From contig JACATO010000330.1 of NCBI GenBank assembly GCA_018389105.1, forward strand, positions 1,302,001 to 1,366,000: 64,000 nucleotides of DNA. Reading direction: 5' to 3'. Below the pieces are notes generated by a model. That model saw only the letters and a list, made by a program, of their open reading frames with translations, ran no database searches and was not told the origin of the DNA. This document shows positions 1 to 12,505 of this stretch, in pieces. Position numbers and translations under genes: made by a program. This DNA comes from Nautilus pompilius (lineage: Eukaryota > Mollusca > Cephalopoda > Nautilida > Nautilidae). Numbering within the stretch: position 1 is the stretch's first letter; every line of letters begins with the position of its first letter.

Positions 1-550
1 ATGGGTTTAAAATCCATACAATTCATGAGCATCTACAAACTGTGAAAAAATTAACAGTATCGCCAATTATTACACACCAAAGACCCATACATGATGGACA
101 GAGATTAATGCATTTGCAACATGCTGTATGCTTCAGTACATCACATCAGGGAAGCAAACACAAACTACTAGGTGGACATTACAGGGAATAGCAGCATATA
201 AGCCGGTTCAACTTATTCCTTTCCTCCAAGAAGAAAATGGGTGATCATGATAAATCAAGCCAACAAGATATTGTGTATGCAACAGTATGGATTAAAAAAT
301 TTTTGCCCACTGAACATATATGAGACATACTTTTTTGTTTATAGAGATGCATCCTCCCCATCAACAATGATATTATGGAAAGGCAGCATTAAATAAACAG
401 TATTCTGAGTTAAAGCATTTAACTTAAAACAAAAACAAAAAAACTTCTACTACTTTTTATTAGTTAATTATGAATTTTCAATGAGGTGTTCAAAATTTTA
501 ACTACACAACCAAATCCCACTTAAAAATGACAAAATGTAAAGAAACTTAC
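1..550. other. DYNC2H1 intron (downstream of its first coding exon)
   Basis: AT-rich sequence following the donor of the DYNC2H1 exon on the minus strand. I see no further exon, repeat or RNA gene here. Confidence 0.6.
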
Positions 551-748
551 TCTGTTAAGGAATTCAACAGTCTCGCTAGTGTCTTCCTTCACTTTTCCTG
601 TCAGAACACTGACATTGCCATCATCCAGAAAGTTATTCAGGGATACAGATTTATAAAGAGAATGAATCAAGTTCTCATTCAATTTAAAACCAAAGTAGTT
701 TGCTGTAGTAGTCAGTATAAAATTCTTTCTGGAATCACTAGACATTTC
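551..748 (-). CDS. DYNC2H1: DYNC2H1 first coding exon (cytoplasmic dynein 2 heavy chain), 5' part only
   Basis: This exon encodes the N-terminus of the heavy chain of dynein-2, the retrograde motor of intraflagellar transport in cilia. On the minus strand an acceptor (TTCTTACAG) precedes base 748, the ATG is at 745-743, 65 codons stay open, and a GTAAGT donor follows base 551 in phase 0. The protein begins MSSDSRKNFILTTTANYFG and contains LNNFLDDGN and TVEF. I recall the vertebrate DYNC2H1 N-terminus as having RKLFIFTTTQNYFG, INNFLDDGN and TIEF in the same order and spacing. A three-base GAA leader before the ATG shows that an upstream noncoding exon must exist. The other exons lie beyond the left edge; none was recognised in 1-550. 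The identification rests on remembered family sequence, and the match is strong for so short an exon. Confidence 0.85.
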
Positions 749-1079
749 CTGTAAGAACAATTAATACCGTATATCCTTTGATGTATATAAGCTTAAAATT
801 CAGAGTAATTGGAAACTCACAAAGATATTCAAAGAAAATTCTACTATCAATTTGATTAAACAGGTCTACACTATCAACAACTAATATTGGAAATCTATTC
901 AAATTGTCCATAATTTTATTGGTATTTTTTTTTTACTTTTAAGTCAAACTATGCTGATACTTTAGATAATTTTCTCTGACAAAAATCTAGAGATAGTGGA
1001 ATTTTACATTATATGTTTAATTATACTTGTGAAGAAACACAAAAAGTAATCAGAGGTTATAGAAAACAATTTATTTCTT

Positions 1080-1863
1080 AGTCTATGGACATCAATGCAA
1101 CATGCTAAAGAAGAAATGATATAACAGTTTCTATTGGCATCCTATAGAATAAAAAATTACAAGATGATTTGCATTGTAGAGCTGCTCAGTAGATGAATGG
1201 ATGGCCTTTCCATTGAAGTGATGTTGTTTGTCATAACAATGCAATGACAACCCTAATTTCTTCTACCATTGTCATCTTGGAATGCAAACTTTGGTGTCAG
1301 TTTTTGATGAAGAGAAGAAATAGGACTATCAGTCTCACAATCTCATCCAGGGACCACTGACCAGTCATGTGAAATTCAACAATGGCCAAGAGAAGTTCTT
1401 GTGTCAGCCATAATTCCTTTCCACATCACTACATTGCTGCCACTATAAAGACTATGCTGCACAACACTGACAGCAGCATAATACTCTCCTTGACATTGTC
1501 ACCAGAAAAATCTAAACTGAATCAGCTTTCATCAGAAAATATCACTTGATGCCTCTGGACCCTCATAAGTCAATGATTTGAACATTAACCAGACTAATCA
1601 AGCATTATGATGATAATGCTTGCTCAAAAGGAAACCAACATATGGACCCATAGTGCATAATCCTAAATATTGAAGCTGGGGATACCTAAGTCACTCTGAG
1701 TACCAGCAAATGCTGCTGGAACTGGGTAACAGTGATCATCCTGCTCCAGAGGGGCATTCTTATAAGCATCTGTACAATGGGAGAAACCTCTGCTGAGCCT
1801 GTTGTTGATGTCACTGGATCTGGTAGTAATGCGCATATAGCCAGTTGAACTACCTGAAGCCAT
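1080..1863 (-). mobile_element. Decayed Tc1-like DNA transposon, transposase remnant
   Basis: Minus-strand translation gives pieces of a Tc1/mariner transposase in the right order: an N-terminal stretch at 1863-1663, then FSDES near 1530, a VVMWKGIMAD-like segment near 1430 and KLTPKFAFQDDN near 1275. FSDES and FQDDN are the surroundings of the first two catalytic aspartates in this family. The frame is broken several times and the C-terminal third is barely readable. No terminal inverted repeats were found, so the ends are approximate. It lies inside the inferred 5' intron of DYNC2H1. Confidence 0.6.
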
Positions 1864-3419
1864 TTTGCAACTAACCTACTGCAAGGAATCTCTGGTCACA
1901 TGAAGAATGACTGCAGACTACCATTGTTAATTTTACTGTAGAAATAATGTCAGCTACATCATATCGGTTTTTCTATAATCATAAATAAGCATGAATTTCA
2001 AGATACATGTTTTTACAACCATGTGATTTTTAATTCAGAGGGTTCATGTGTTTGCCAGTACATGTTTTTTTTTTGTGTTTCCTATGTTAGATTTCAGATC
2101 TATGATTCAATGACCCCTAATGACAGTCTACATTTTGGTCACTTGTAATAGTTTTGATAAAATGTACCCTAAATACCAATATCCCCAGATTTTTGTGCCC
2201 AGTATATAATTGCATCCACTCTAGTACTTTTTAAACTTTTAACATTTGAATATCTTTTTATAGATATGACTCCTTTCCTGAACAGTACATACAAGATATG
2301 GACAAATTAAGGACTTCTGTATAATGGTACTACAATTTCTTTGCTTTTATTTTTGACAATTTATTTAAGCAGCTAAAATACATTGTTTTTCACAATTAAG
2401 AATTTAATAATAATTTTTGCATCCTCTTTTGAAACTATTTGCTCTATTTAGTCTGCCATATAGTAATGATTATAATTTAATTCATTTGAATAATCTTATA
2501 TTTGCTTCTGTTAAACTCAATTTTCCACTTGAATGACTAATTTAATAAATTATTTAAGTAGATCTGAAACATGTGAATTTTTCAGATATCAACTATAGCA
2601 GAAATTTCAGCTGCAAACTTATTTACTAGACTATCAGTATTAACTGTGTAAATCATGAACAAGAGAAGATATAAAATGAAGCTTATAGCACACTACCATT
2701 AACTTGTTAATATGAAGACAGTAAGCCATTTAAAACTATGTAATATAACTTATTTTCTGAAAAGTTTTTATCCATAACTGATCCTGGGAGCCCCCATATA
2801 GGTACTCTTTCTCCTATCTTGGATCAGGAATGTGATACAGGGCACATAATAATGATGATAATGATCTACAACTAAGATGTACCATAAACACCTATCTCCA
2901 TAACTTCTTGTTTTTAAATAAGTTTTAAAAAGCAACATCTTGATATTAAGCATTAAAAAAAAACTAAACATTGTTTTTGAAAGATTTTAAAGGACAATAA
3001 TTTTTATTCTATTCTATTTTATCTAAAATTTATTTTATTTATGCACACACTGAAGAAAATTTAACTGTCATTGATGAATTTGTTGCTGCATTTGAAAAAA
3101 AAAAACTCATTTGAGAAAATAATTTTGTTGTTGTTGTTGTTGTAAATGATGACAAAAAATAACAAAGTCAGACTGACACTAATGGAGAAATTAATGGATT
3201 CGGAAACAAAACTGCCACAGAAAATGAACAGCAAGATTAAAAGAAATATTATAGAAAAATCAAGGGTATTAGTATAAATTTTAAGACAAAGAAATAAGCA
3301 GATATATACATATATCTCCACACTAGAACACCTTTTGTTTTCACTATGGCAGCCACAGATGAAGTAGGTGGGTTGTTGTTATTTGCTTGTGGTTTTTGTT
3401 CACGGAATAAAGGGTGATG
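1864..3419. other. AT-rich intronic sequence, short GTT repeat
   Basis: No gene seen. A short (GTT)n tract lies at about 3125-3144. Nothing else here is recognisable, apart from weak open frames with no family resemblance. Confidence 0.5.
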
Positions 3420-3688
3420 TGAATACGCGCGCGTGTCTTCGAGAACAAAATTCAGAGAACAATTTAAACAGGTTACGAAAACCATAGTTTACAACAACAA
3501 AAAATTAAGTAATAGAGAGAGAACCGAGGAAGCTGCGGGCGTCCACGGCTCAGTAAACGTTCGGGACGACGGAGGAATCGAAGTGTTGCCGAGCTGTAAG
3601 GCTCAAAATAGACTAAATAAACTCAGAGAATGCAGTCTGTAAAAGTTATCCCCATCAACGGGTAACCAAGATGGTCTGTGGTACTAAC

Positions 3689-3800
3689 CTGCGGGGTATC
3701 CTAATTTATTTCGGGGTTGTTATTCAGAGCCACAGATGCCAGCCAGCCATCATCATCGGTCTCCTCGCAGTAGAATCTGAACCGGTGTCCTAGCTAATTA
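3689..3800 (-). other. DYNC2H1: Candidate noncoding first exon of DYNC2H1
   Basis: The coding exon at 551-748 starts with only three untranslated bases after its acceptor, so a leader exon is needed. On the minus strand a good donor (GCAG followed by GTTAGT) ends a stretch at base 3689 inside the CpG-rich island. The upstream limit is a guess. Without transcript data this is only the best-looking donor in the right place. Confidence 0.35.
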
Positions 3801-4067
3801 GTTGCATTATTGGTTTATTTTCCAATTGCCACCAAAACAAATTTGTTATTTTTATCTTCGACAGACAAACTCCTGCACACACACACACAACACACACAAA
3901 CCCCCTCACTCTCGCTGCTTGTTAATTCAAACAAGCATTTACTTTCATTCGACATTTAGGAACAAACAAAAAAAAATTACCCGTTCGAACGTATCCAACG
4001 TAAAGGCTTCACCACCATTGTCATGTAACACCGCAGCGCTAAGGACAACAGTAAGATCGAGACGTCG

Positions 4068-4103
4068 ATTGGTCAACCTCGGCGTCCGCGGGCAACCACC
4101 AAT
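4068..4103. promoter_or_regulatory. Paired NF-Y (CCAAT) boxes
   Basis: ATTGG at 4068-4072 and CCAAT at 4099-4103 lie in opposite orientations 31 bp apart, close to three helical turns. Such phased NF-Y pairs are common in TATA-less and divergent promoters. Confidence 0.55.
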
Positions 4104-4139
4104 CGAACAAGTTTTCACAGGAAGTTTTGCAGTCGGAGA

Positions 4140-4151
4140 TGCGCATGCGCA
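4140..4151. promoter_or_regulatory. NRF-1 type site
   Basis: TGCGCATGCGCA is a perfect palindrome and fits the NRF-1 consensus YGCGCAYGCGCR. It lies about 90 bp upstream of the plus-strand first-exon donor at 4240 and is flanked by ETS-like cores, a usual housekeeping-promoter combination. Confidence 0.7.
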
Positions 4152-4239
4152 TTTGCGCTTTTCCGGCCTGGGGAAAAGACGGGCACGACGACGTGAAATC
4201 AATGTTGTGAATTTAATGTTGGTCTTCTCGAAAAGCCAG
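4152..4239 (+). other. DCUN1D4: Candidate noncoding first exon of the DCN1-like gene
   Basis: The exon carrying the start codon begins with a 53-base untranslated leader after an acceptor at 6541-6543, so an upstream exon is expected. AAAAGCCAG followed by GTAAGC gives a strong donor at 4240-4241, just downstream of the NRF-1 and ETS-like sites. The start at about 4152 is a guess, and there are no other data to fix it. Confidence 0.45.
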
Positions 4240-6543
4240 GTAAGCAGGGCCCGCGGGCCCCTTCCCTCGCCGACCCCGCCCCCCTGAATCGTCGGACATT
4301 CCTGCTGCCCGTAGACTGCTCCGACGGAGTTTGCTTGGAGGAACGCTCTTCCCCACCTCCCACCCCCCACAAATCCTGGGTTAGTAGTGATAATGTCGGG
4401 GTGGCCGGGCAGGGTTGGGGGGGTGGGAAAAGGGGACTGCGTTGGGATCCCCCCCCTTCCTCTGTTCCTCGAAATCGCCACCACCTCGTCCGCTGCCCTC
4501 TCTTGGGCGGTAGAACCTGGGGACCGTCTCGATCTGCTGGCAGGAGAAGGAGGAACAAAGAAGAGAAACAAACAACAACAACAACAACAACAACAAAACA
4601 ACACTAAATGAATTCCCGCGACAGAAAGAGGAAGAGACAACAACAACCTCCATCTTCTCTTACGTTTGTAATTCTATCCTCCCAGCTTAGTATCATCAGC
4701 CTAGAAGAGGCATCAGTTGTCCGTCTGGTGGTGGTTTTTCTTTTAAGTTCTGAAAAAAACCCCACAATAATAACACTCAATTGTATCGTTGTTTTTCTTT
4801 CCTCGTTCATTGATTCGCCTCCCGTTTGTTTTAATAATAATAATATAATAATAATAATGATAATGAGAAATGTGTCTGCGATGATTTGGCTTTATCAACA
4901 AAGATAATACTGTTGTGTTTTTTAAATTCTTTCTGTTTGCTTGTCTTTTGTGTAAGATTTGCGCTTTGTTACAAATACAGTTGTAAATAAAACGATTTCC
5001 TGTATAGGAATCACCCATTATCTGTTCTGATTAATTAGTATCACAGCATATTTAGAATTATTAATTAGTCCTATAATCTACTCAGGACCAAGACTCTGAA
5101 TTCTAATCTAGTGTCACTTTTTATCCCTTCTTTCTAAATATGTTAGGAAATTCTGAAGATTTAGCAATGAATGTACACTAATAGTTTTTTTTTTTTAGCT
5201 TGCAATTAGCTAATATACAGTTCAGTCTGTAAATGAAATTCTACTATTTCAAAAATTATAGGTAATTATGCAATATTTTTTTTTTTTATATTCAGGTCCA
5301 GTTTGTTCAACTTGTAAGATTGTATATTTTTGAAAATCAGCATGCTATTTGCTTATTTGATGGGCCTTCAGTACAACCAATATATATACATTTATATTTT
5401 TGTTGCTTAAAAATAGATTGCATTGATTCAAGGAAATGTTTACTGAATTTTAATCTATTAGCTATCTCTGTTGTATCAATAATTTGGTTGGATAGAATGC
5501 ATTATAAATCTACCTGCCAAAGTAATATCATTAAATTAGTAGCTAATATCTGACCTGGTACTGCCTAACTAATTACTTGAGCTTTCCGATATACTTCCTT
5601 TCTATTTGTATCAGCATATGCTTTTCATGTTTATTCCAGTCAGACCACTTTTAAAGCTATTTTTATGGTTACCATGGAAATTTTATGCCATGTATATTTA
5701 CAAATTTTTTGTACTCACACAAACAAGAAATAAATCTCTTCTGAGTTAGGATTAAGTCATTAAAAAGAAAAATAATCAAACATGGCAGCTATTTAAGAAA
5801 GATCCATTAATATAATTAATTGCATCATGACGTGTTGGCAACATTACTGACATTCATAAAGTAATTTCTTGCAGCAAATGATCACATTTTGGATGGGTGA
5901 GCTAATTTTGTGCAGTCAAATCCTTTTGTTGATAATTGTCAGACTAACCACTGGTATAAAATAGATGATTAATTTCAGAGACCAAAGTTAACTTACATTC
6001 ACAGTGCATGGTAGCTACATTATAATGATATAGTCTGTTCTTTAAAACAAAAAAAAGACTAGATATTAACTTTGTTCAGCAATAACAAAAAAGAAATTGC
6101 TGTCATAGAAACTGGTTGCATTTGTAATTTCAAATGTTAACATTTGTTTAGGACTTCTTACACTGATTATATCAAATTATTTGTTTTATTTATTCTTTTA
6201 TCAAAGAACAGATACAGAAGAAACCAAAAAAATGAAATTGCTTAATGCACAGGATTTTAGATTGAAAGTACTTTTCTTCCAATTCTGCTTTTTTCCAGAA
6301 TGTATCAAAGAGAGACATTTTCACCTGCATTTAAATACCTCTGATTAAATTATGTAGGAAATTCTCTTGAAATGTATTATTAATTTTCATTAATTGACTT
6401 GCTTTTGAATTGAGAAAGTTGCAAAAGTGCATTTTTGAACTTTTAAAATCATATTCTCCTTCAGTATCATAATTGCCTGGCTATTAACAGGGCATTTGCA
6501 GCTTTGTATTACTGTAAGGTAACTTCATCCTTTTTTTTTTTAG
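4240..6543. other. First intron of the DCN1-like gene
   Basis: Its left 400 bases are still GC-rich and the rest is AT-rich with poly-T and poly-A runs. It contains (CAA)n at about 4568-4598 and AT-rich trinucleotide runs near 4832-4862. I see no coding exon or transposon. Confidence 0.5.
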
Positions 6544-6596
6544 AATTTTGGATTTCAAGTCATTCCTTGGTTGTCCGTGCATTTATAATAGAAAAG

Positions 6597-9500
6597 ATGC
6601 CCCCCAGACGCAGGCGCCGGTCTCCTTCTGATGAAGGAGACAGGTCAAAGAAAGAAAAACTTTGGTAAGTTGTTTGCTCTTATTTTATTATCATGACTGG
6701 CGAGATTGCTGAAGTTTTTCACTTAATCATCTTTGGATTAGCTACCAAAAATAATAGCTCTGCATCTATTTAGGACAGCAGTGTGGTTGAACTAATCTAA
6801 TATGAATAGGTGAGCTTTTTGCTGAGTGGTGCAACTCTAGATCATTTGGAACTATTGATTTTTTGGATGCTTTTCATACTTAGCTGTTTCATTTAGCTTG
6901 CCTTAAACGTTTGTTGTAAAACTGGAACTTTAGACTGTATATGTGATGTTTAGTACATGCTACATAGCTTTGAAGGATTAAAGTCTAAGGAGTTAAGCCT
7001 CACTAGTGAATATGTCAGCAGTTCATGCAGACCACTTTCATATGAGAGCCAAGTGATTTTTGTAATTGTTTTATCTGTACTAGAGATTAGGTTGTTTTTT
7101 TTTTCCCTGAAGTTTTCATCACTTAGGTGGTGTGTGCCCACATAATCAGTGTCACTTTGTGAAGTCTTTCTTTCTCTCAAAAAATTTGTTGTAAATATAG
7201 TGCTGCACTACACATTTGGACATCACACCTGTTGAGAATCAGGTACCTTCGGTAAGGTCTGTTTACTGTGTTTGTTATAGACAAACACATGATTGTGTTT
7301 GTGATGTGTATAAAGAAAAATCAGCCATTTTTTGTAGCACATGGTAGGAATTTGGTTAACATAGCTTTGCGAAAGTATATCTGTTTCCATTAGTAACCAT
7401 TTTTGATCTTTAGTATCTCTTTTAACAGTGTCTTGCTATCTGTTGTTTTAGTGGGGTGTGTCTAGTACCTACTATTTGTTCTTCATGTATGAGTTTAGGA
7501 GGGAAGTGATTTTTTGTCTCAGTCTATCTAAATCTTTCCTGCTGCCTAACTCTTGATGATATCACTCCTGAGAATTACTTTATCAGATACTTTATGGGAA
7601 AATTCAGATCCTTTGTTGCCACATTCAAATCATCTTTTGCTGGGCCATCTATGATAAAATCTACATTACAGTATCAAAGTTTGTTGATTTAGAAATAAAA
7701 ATATAGCAGATACAAAAAACCAATTATCTTAATAATACAGTGAAATAAATGAGTACATATATGTACAAAGGCAACAGGAAATGAGAAATGTAATACCAGG
7801 GGAATTATATACAAGGGATTTTTTTTAAAATATTGCTTCTAGGTATGTGTATGTTCGTATCAGTGTATTTATCAAAATCACTTGTTTTTTAAGCAGCTTA
7901 TGTATTTTATTTCTAAAATTATATTTAGCCTAACTTCAAAATTCATAAATATCCATTCGAGAAACACTATTGTAATTAGTTTTTTCAGAAGAAAATTATT
8001 TAAAAAAAAAAAAGAAATATGACTGTTTTCACTTTAGCTATTAATATTTTCATGTATTCATATCAGCTGGCACATTAAGAGTAAAGAGGGTGTCTAATTC
8101 ACGAGCTGCTGTTGTCTGACATATCTGTTTTTCTTTTACTTGTTTTTCAGGAACAAAAAGGACTCATCAGGTTATACATCCAACTTTAGCAGCAAACGAT
8201 GTATTGCGTGGTTTCATGAATATTCAGGTTAGAGCACTTTGCAAATTACCAAATTAATTGCATCTGGTATAAACCTTGAATATTAATTCTGAGAGAACAT
8301 TAACTCTCTGTGTAAAAAAAATAAAAGGAAGTTTATTGTTCCTAAATTTTTATCTGAAATACTAACTATAAAGGCAGGAGTGCTGCTGGTTAATATGATT
8401 TTGGTTCACCTTACATGTCCAAGGAGTCAGCTTGTGGGAGCACAACTTAAAATAAGGTGTAAGGCTGCTGCTTTGCCATCAAGTACTTTTCTTCATTGCT
8501 CTGCTAGATTATTATACTTATTTTTTTTAAATTTTCTAATTCAAGGATAATCCATTTCTTTGAGCCAGTAGTGATTACTCTTTATTGAAGAAAACTAACA
8601 GCTTCAGTATCTACATGCAATGTAAGTTCCTAACTAGTCTGTTCATGTGAACTAAATCAGCTGAGAATTTATTTTCATACCTGCCATCGCAAGTCTTGTA
8701 ATATTTTCAAGATAATCAAGAACGTGTGTGTATTAGCATCATTATTTCAAAATAGCATAGAGAAAAGTTGTTTTCGTTTTTGTGTTTCTTTTTTACATTT
8801 CAAAACTACTATTATAAGCACTTGCTTTAAATTATCTCTAATATGTAGACACTGAATTGCTGTTCTGGTGTATTGCAAATAGCGATTAAAGGGAGATAAT
8901 GAACTTGTAGTAATCTGCTATACCCTGTTTTTATATCAAGAGATAATTCACGGGCTTGTTTATCTAAAAGCACACGCTCTGTTCCAGGTGTAGATGAAGA
9001 TAGCATAGGTCCTGAGGGCATGGAGAAATTCTGTGAAGACATCGGTGTTGAACCTGAGAATGTACGTATATGTAACAGTGTAATAAAAATGGGTAAACAA
9101 CCGGTTTATTAGCATAAAGAAATTTGTCACTGCTGTCAACTTCAATCAGGTATTTTAATAAATGATGAAAAGTTTTGATATCTCTATTGTTTTTATTCTT
9201 TAAATGACTGGCCATACTAGGTTTTGCACAGTGATATACAGGATTTATAAAATTTTTAAGGGGTTGTATTGAAACTGTTTAAACAAAGTTATAAAGTTTT
9301 TGAGTGATACAGCAATGAAATCATAAACTTCTACATATTCACTATCTTTAGTGATATAACATTCAATCCTGGTTGCTAGTGCCTTGAATAAAGTCTCCAT
9401 GGGGTTTGAAGTAACTGATAACTGCTTCAATTCTTCATGCATGCAATTTCACTTTGAAAAGTTTTATGGATTTTTGAAAAGGGAATGTTCAATTCTTGTG

Positions 9501-12416
9501 AGATACTTTTAAGTGATCTTTTTGGGCTTCTTGACAGGTACCTAGTCTGTCAGAGCATTTTCTATCATTAACTGAACTTCCACCTGCTAATGGAATTGCT
9601 GGATGATGGGTTCTTGTGATGTGCCCTAATCTTTTGTTTCGTTGCTGTAGCCAACTTTAATTCAGCAAGCAAAAGATGCATTTAACCATCTGAATATATG
9701 CCATTTTTGCTTTATAAGTTGCAGCAGCAACAACAAAATTCATAAAAGCTTTAAGCACATGTCTTTGTAACAGAGTTTATTTTTCTGTTCTATCTTATGT
9801 AGTTAAACAGTTACAAAAACATGGTCCATCTTGTGATTGGAGCGCTGAAGTTTATTGGCATTTTCATAAACATTCCATATACGTAGAATTACTAGAGAAA
9901 CTTAATAAATTGGTTATCTCTCATTTTATTGCCTTTATAAAAAGAAAACTGATAAAATGGCTATAGAGGAAAATTAGTAGCGTACAGTAAAGCAATATAA
10001 ATAGATTTACATTTTTCTTTTCCAGGTTGTAATGTTGGCTCTGGCCTGGAAACTTGATGCTAAAAACATGGGTTTTTTCACTTTATCAGAATGGCTAAAA
10101 GGAATGTCAGATTTACAGTGAGTAGCTTGGTGCATCTACTCCCCGGGCCAAAATGATGGCATTTTCTGATAGTCTTAGATGTTTAATCAAACAAAACTAA
10201 ACCAGCATCTCTGCATTTAACATACAAATAAACTGTACATTGAAATTTTGGGCTTATTTACTATGCACAAGCTCACAAATGTATAGATTACAAAGGACGA
10301 AAAATCTTAAATACTAACATTTATGGGAAAACTAAAGTTTCCAAGCCATTTTCTTTGAGAATAAACATTTGCTAGGACTTAGAGCGTGGCTTTTAGTGAA
10401 GTCTATAAATAAAGGGAAACAACTCTATTTTTAGATATAAAATTGAGTTATTTTCCCTTTAAACATTTTATTGGGATTCGCCTTTCACCTTCACATAACA
10501 TTTTAAATGTATTATTTTCTATCTAATATTTAAGGAAGTGCATTTTGTTAATGTTTTACTATTTCTTTTTTTTTTTAGGTGTGATAATACATCAAAAGTT
10601 GAACAGAAACTAGAATACCTCAGATCCTTTCTCAATGATTCTGTACAGTTTAAGAGCATATACAGATATGCTTATGATTTTGCTAGGGTAAGCATACTTA
10701 TCTATTCTTATAGTGGTGTAAAAACTATATTACTGTCAAAGATTTTGGTCTGAGCTGATCTTAAAGAGTATAAAATATTGGACATTGAGGCTTTACAAGA
10801 TGGTATTAACATCTGAGTATCACTCCCCAGTCAAACATCAGCTGGCTGATCAATATCAACGATTTAATCTTTTGTACACCTGGAAGATTTTTTAATTTTT
10901 TGAAGCATTTGCTTCTGTTAATTATGAATATTTCCCTAAAACTTAATTAGCTTTTATTTATTCAATATCTTAAAAAAAAATTTATCTGTTTTAAACTGGA
11001 AATGCTTATTTTCAGTTGAGATATATGGCTAGTCATGCAAAACCAGGTCTTGTTATAACATTTTATTCTGCATCCTTAGTTTCAGGTTAGTTGTTGTAAA
11101 ATGTAGAAATTGCACTTAGTAATTTTAAAAAACAGTAATAAACAATTTGCTAGCCTTTTGATGTAAATACAGTTAAGAGCATTAAAGCAAAACTGCTTCC
11201 TACATTTTTCTCGTGATCCAGGATAAAGACCAGCGTAGTATGGACATAGAAACAGCCAAGGCCATGTTATCTCTGCTGCTGGGTAAACACTGGAGTCTAC
11301 ATAGCTCCTTCCACCAGTTCTTAGAGGTGAGTTGACTAGGTACCATCTGTATGCATCACACCAATTAACTGATGAACCACAAAAAATCCGTCAGATGAAG
11401 AAAAAATTTTAGTGTCACTCTTGCACAAATAAATCCATCCTCTTAAACCTGCTAAAGTCAGAGCTGGTGGTTGCTCGGTAGTTTATGTAGAATCATTTTT
11501 TGAAAAGACTAGCAGCAGTAATGAAAGTAGTGTTTTTTAGTTTTTTTACCAGAACTATTCCATTGAAGACTTGGAGAGGCCATTACACTAGTAAAGACTA
11601 GATACCTGATCTACAAGAATTGTTTAGGAAATATAGTCTGTTAATGTGTTTCTTTTAACAGCAATCAAAGTACAAGGTAATCAACAAGGACCAGTGGTAC
11701 AATATCCTGGAATTTAGCAGAACAATTAATCCAGATTTGTCAAACTATGATGAGGATGGAGCATGTAAGTAATTTTCTTTTGGTGTTTAGTTAAGCGTAC
11801 CTTTTTTTTAGAATATGTATAAAGGTAGTTACGTTAGAACCAGTGGTAGCTCAAAAAAGTATAAGCTGTTCCTCTTGGTCCTTGGAACAATCGATCCAGC
11901 CACCAGTTTGTATGTTGCTAAGAATTTCAACAGTACTTTTTATTCCTGGCTAAATCACATGACTAAAGATATGAAAAAATTAAATTAATAGAAGTTAAGT
12001 TTCTTCAAAAAATAACAGCGCAAAGCCTAGAATTAGTGATATTTATTGTGCAAGCTTCATTTCTCCTTAGTTTTACGTTCATATGTATGAAAATACTATC
12101 TTTATCAACCAACTAACATTGATTGCATTTAATTTGGCATACTGATCTTGCTTACTGTTTCGTAGGCTGGATGACTTTGTATTATTATATCAAGTTACCT
12201 CTGTAAGTAATGTTACTTCCACAAGGTAAGATTAATGCATGATTTGATCTACAGTATTGTTTCTCAAGTTTGTTGGAAATACAGGTATTCTAGTGAATTA
12301 CTTTTAAATAGTATGATGGCTCACAGAGCTGCTAATTTTTTTTTCTTCCAGGGCCTGTGATGTTGGATGAATTTGTTGAATGGCTAAAGGAACGGAACAA
12401 TGCTGCACCAAGTTGA
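6597..12416 (+). CDS. DCUN1D4: DCN1-like protein, DCUN1D4/5 type (cullin neddylation co-E3), complete
   Basis: DCN1-like proteins bind cullins and the NEDD8 E2 enzymes and promote cullin neddylation, which activates cullin-RING ubiquitin ligases. Eight coding exons join without a break: 6597-6664, 8151-8227, 8988-9061, 10026-10117, 10579-10687, 11222-11326, 11662-11764 and 12352-12416, all with GT-AG borders and matching phases, giving 230 codons (human DCUN1D5 has 237). The start exon runs back to an acceptor at 6543. A short basic N-terminus ([10 protein letters not shown]) precedes the PONY domain from about residue 35 to the end. That domain carries [59 protein letters not shown] and [20 protein letters not shown], nearly identical to vertebrate DCUN1D4. 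It has no N-myristoylation signal or UBA domain, unlike DCUN1D3 or DCUN1D1/2. It probably represents the gene that preceded the DCUN1D4/DCUN1D5 duplication. Confidence 0.95.
9240..9615 (-). mobile_element. Internally deleted mariner-like remnant
   Basis: It lies in an intron of the DCN1-like gene. On the minus strand, 9610-9450 reads like the N-terminal linker and HTH of a mariner transposase (a VNDRKCSDR-like stretch, then a degraded HTH). 9442-9245 reads like its C-terminus ([20 protein letters not shown], then YDF and FITLFKQF), where the family usually has W..CI..NGEYVE. The catalytic core between them is missing, as in an internally deleted copy. The ends and TIRs were not resolved. Confidence 0.5.
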
Positions 12417-12505
12417 TACCCTCACATACTAGACAACAACGCAAATGAACAATTTCTATGGACTTCACTGTAAATCATGAAAACTGTTGGATTGTTGGGG
12501 CTGTG

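Larger units (their letters stand above)
3420..4650. promoter_or_regulatory. CpG-rich divergent promoter of DYNC2H1 and the DCN1-like gene
   Basis: The base composition changes abruptly from AT-rich DNA to a CpG- and GC-rich block between the 5' ends of two genes pointing away from each other. It contains paired CCAAT boxes (4068-4072 inverted, 4099-4103 direct), an ETS-like CAGGAAGT at 4118-4125, a perfect NRF-1 type palindrome at 4140-4151 and an ETS-like TTCCGG at 4161-4166. Donors facing both ways flank it (minus strand at 3688, plus strand at 4240), as expected for two first exons. Promoter function is inferred from composition, motifs and position. A (CAA)n tract at about 4568-4598 lies at its right side. 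Confidence 0.7.

Noticed and set aside
3802-4650. Several overlapping open frames, the longest 233 codons on the minus strand
   Set aside because: They lie in the GC-rich promoter island, are open in several frames at once, are low in complexity (runs of C, L, P, G), and have no family resemblance. Composition explains them.
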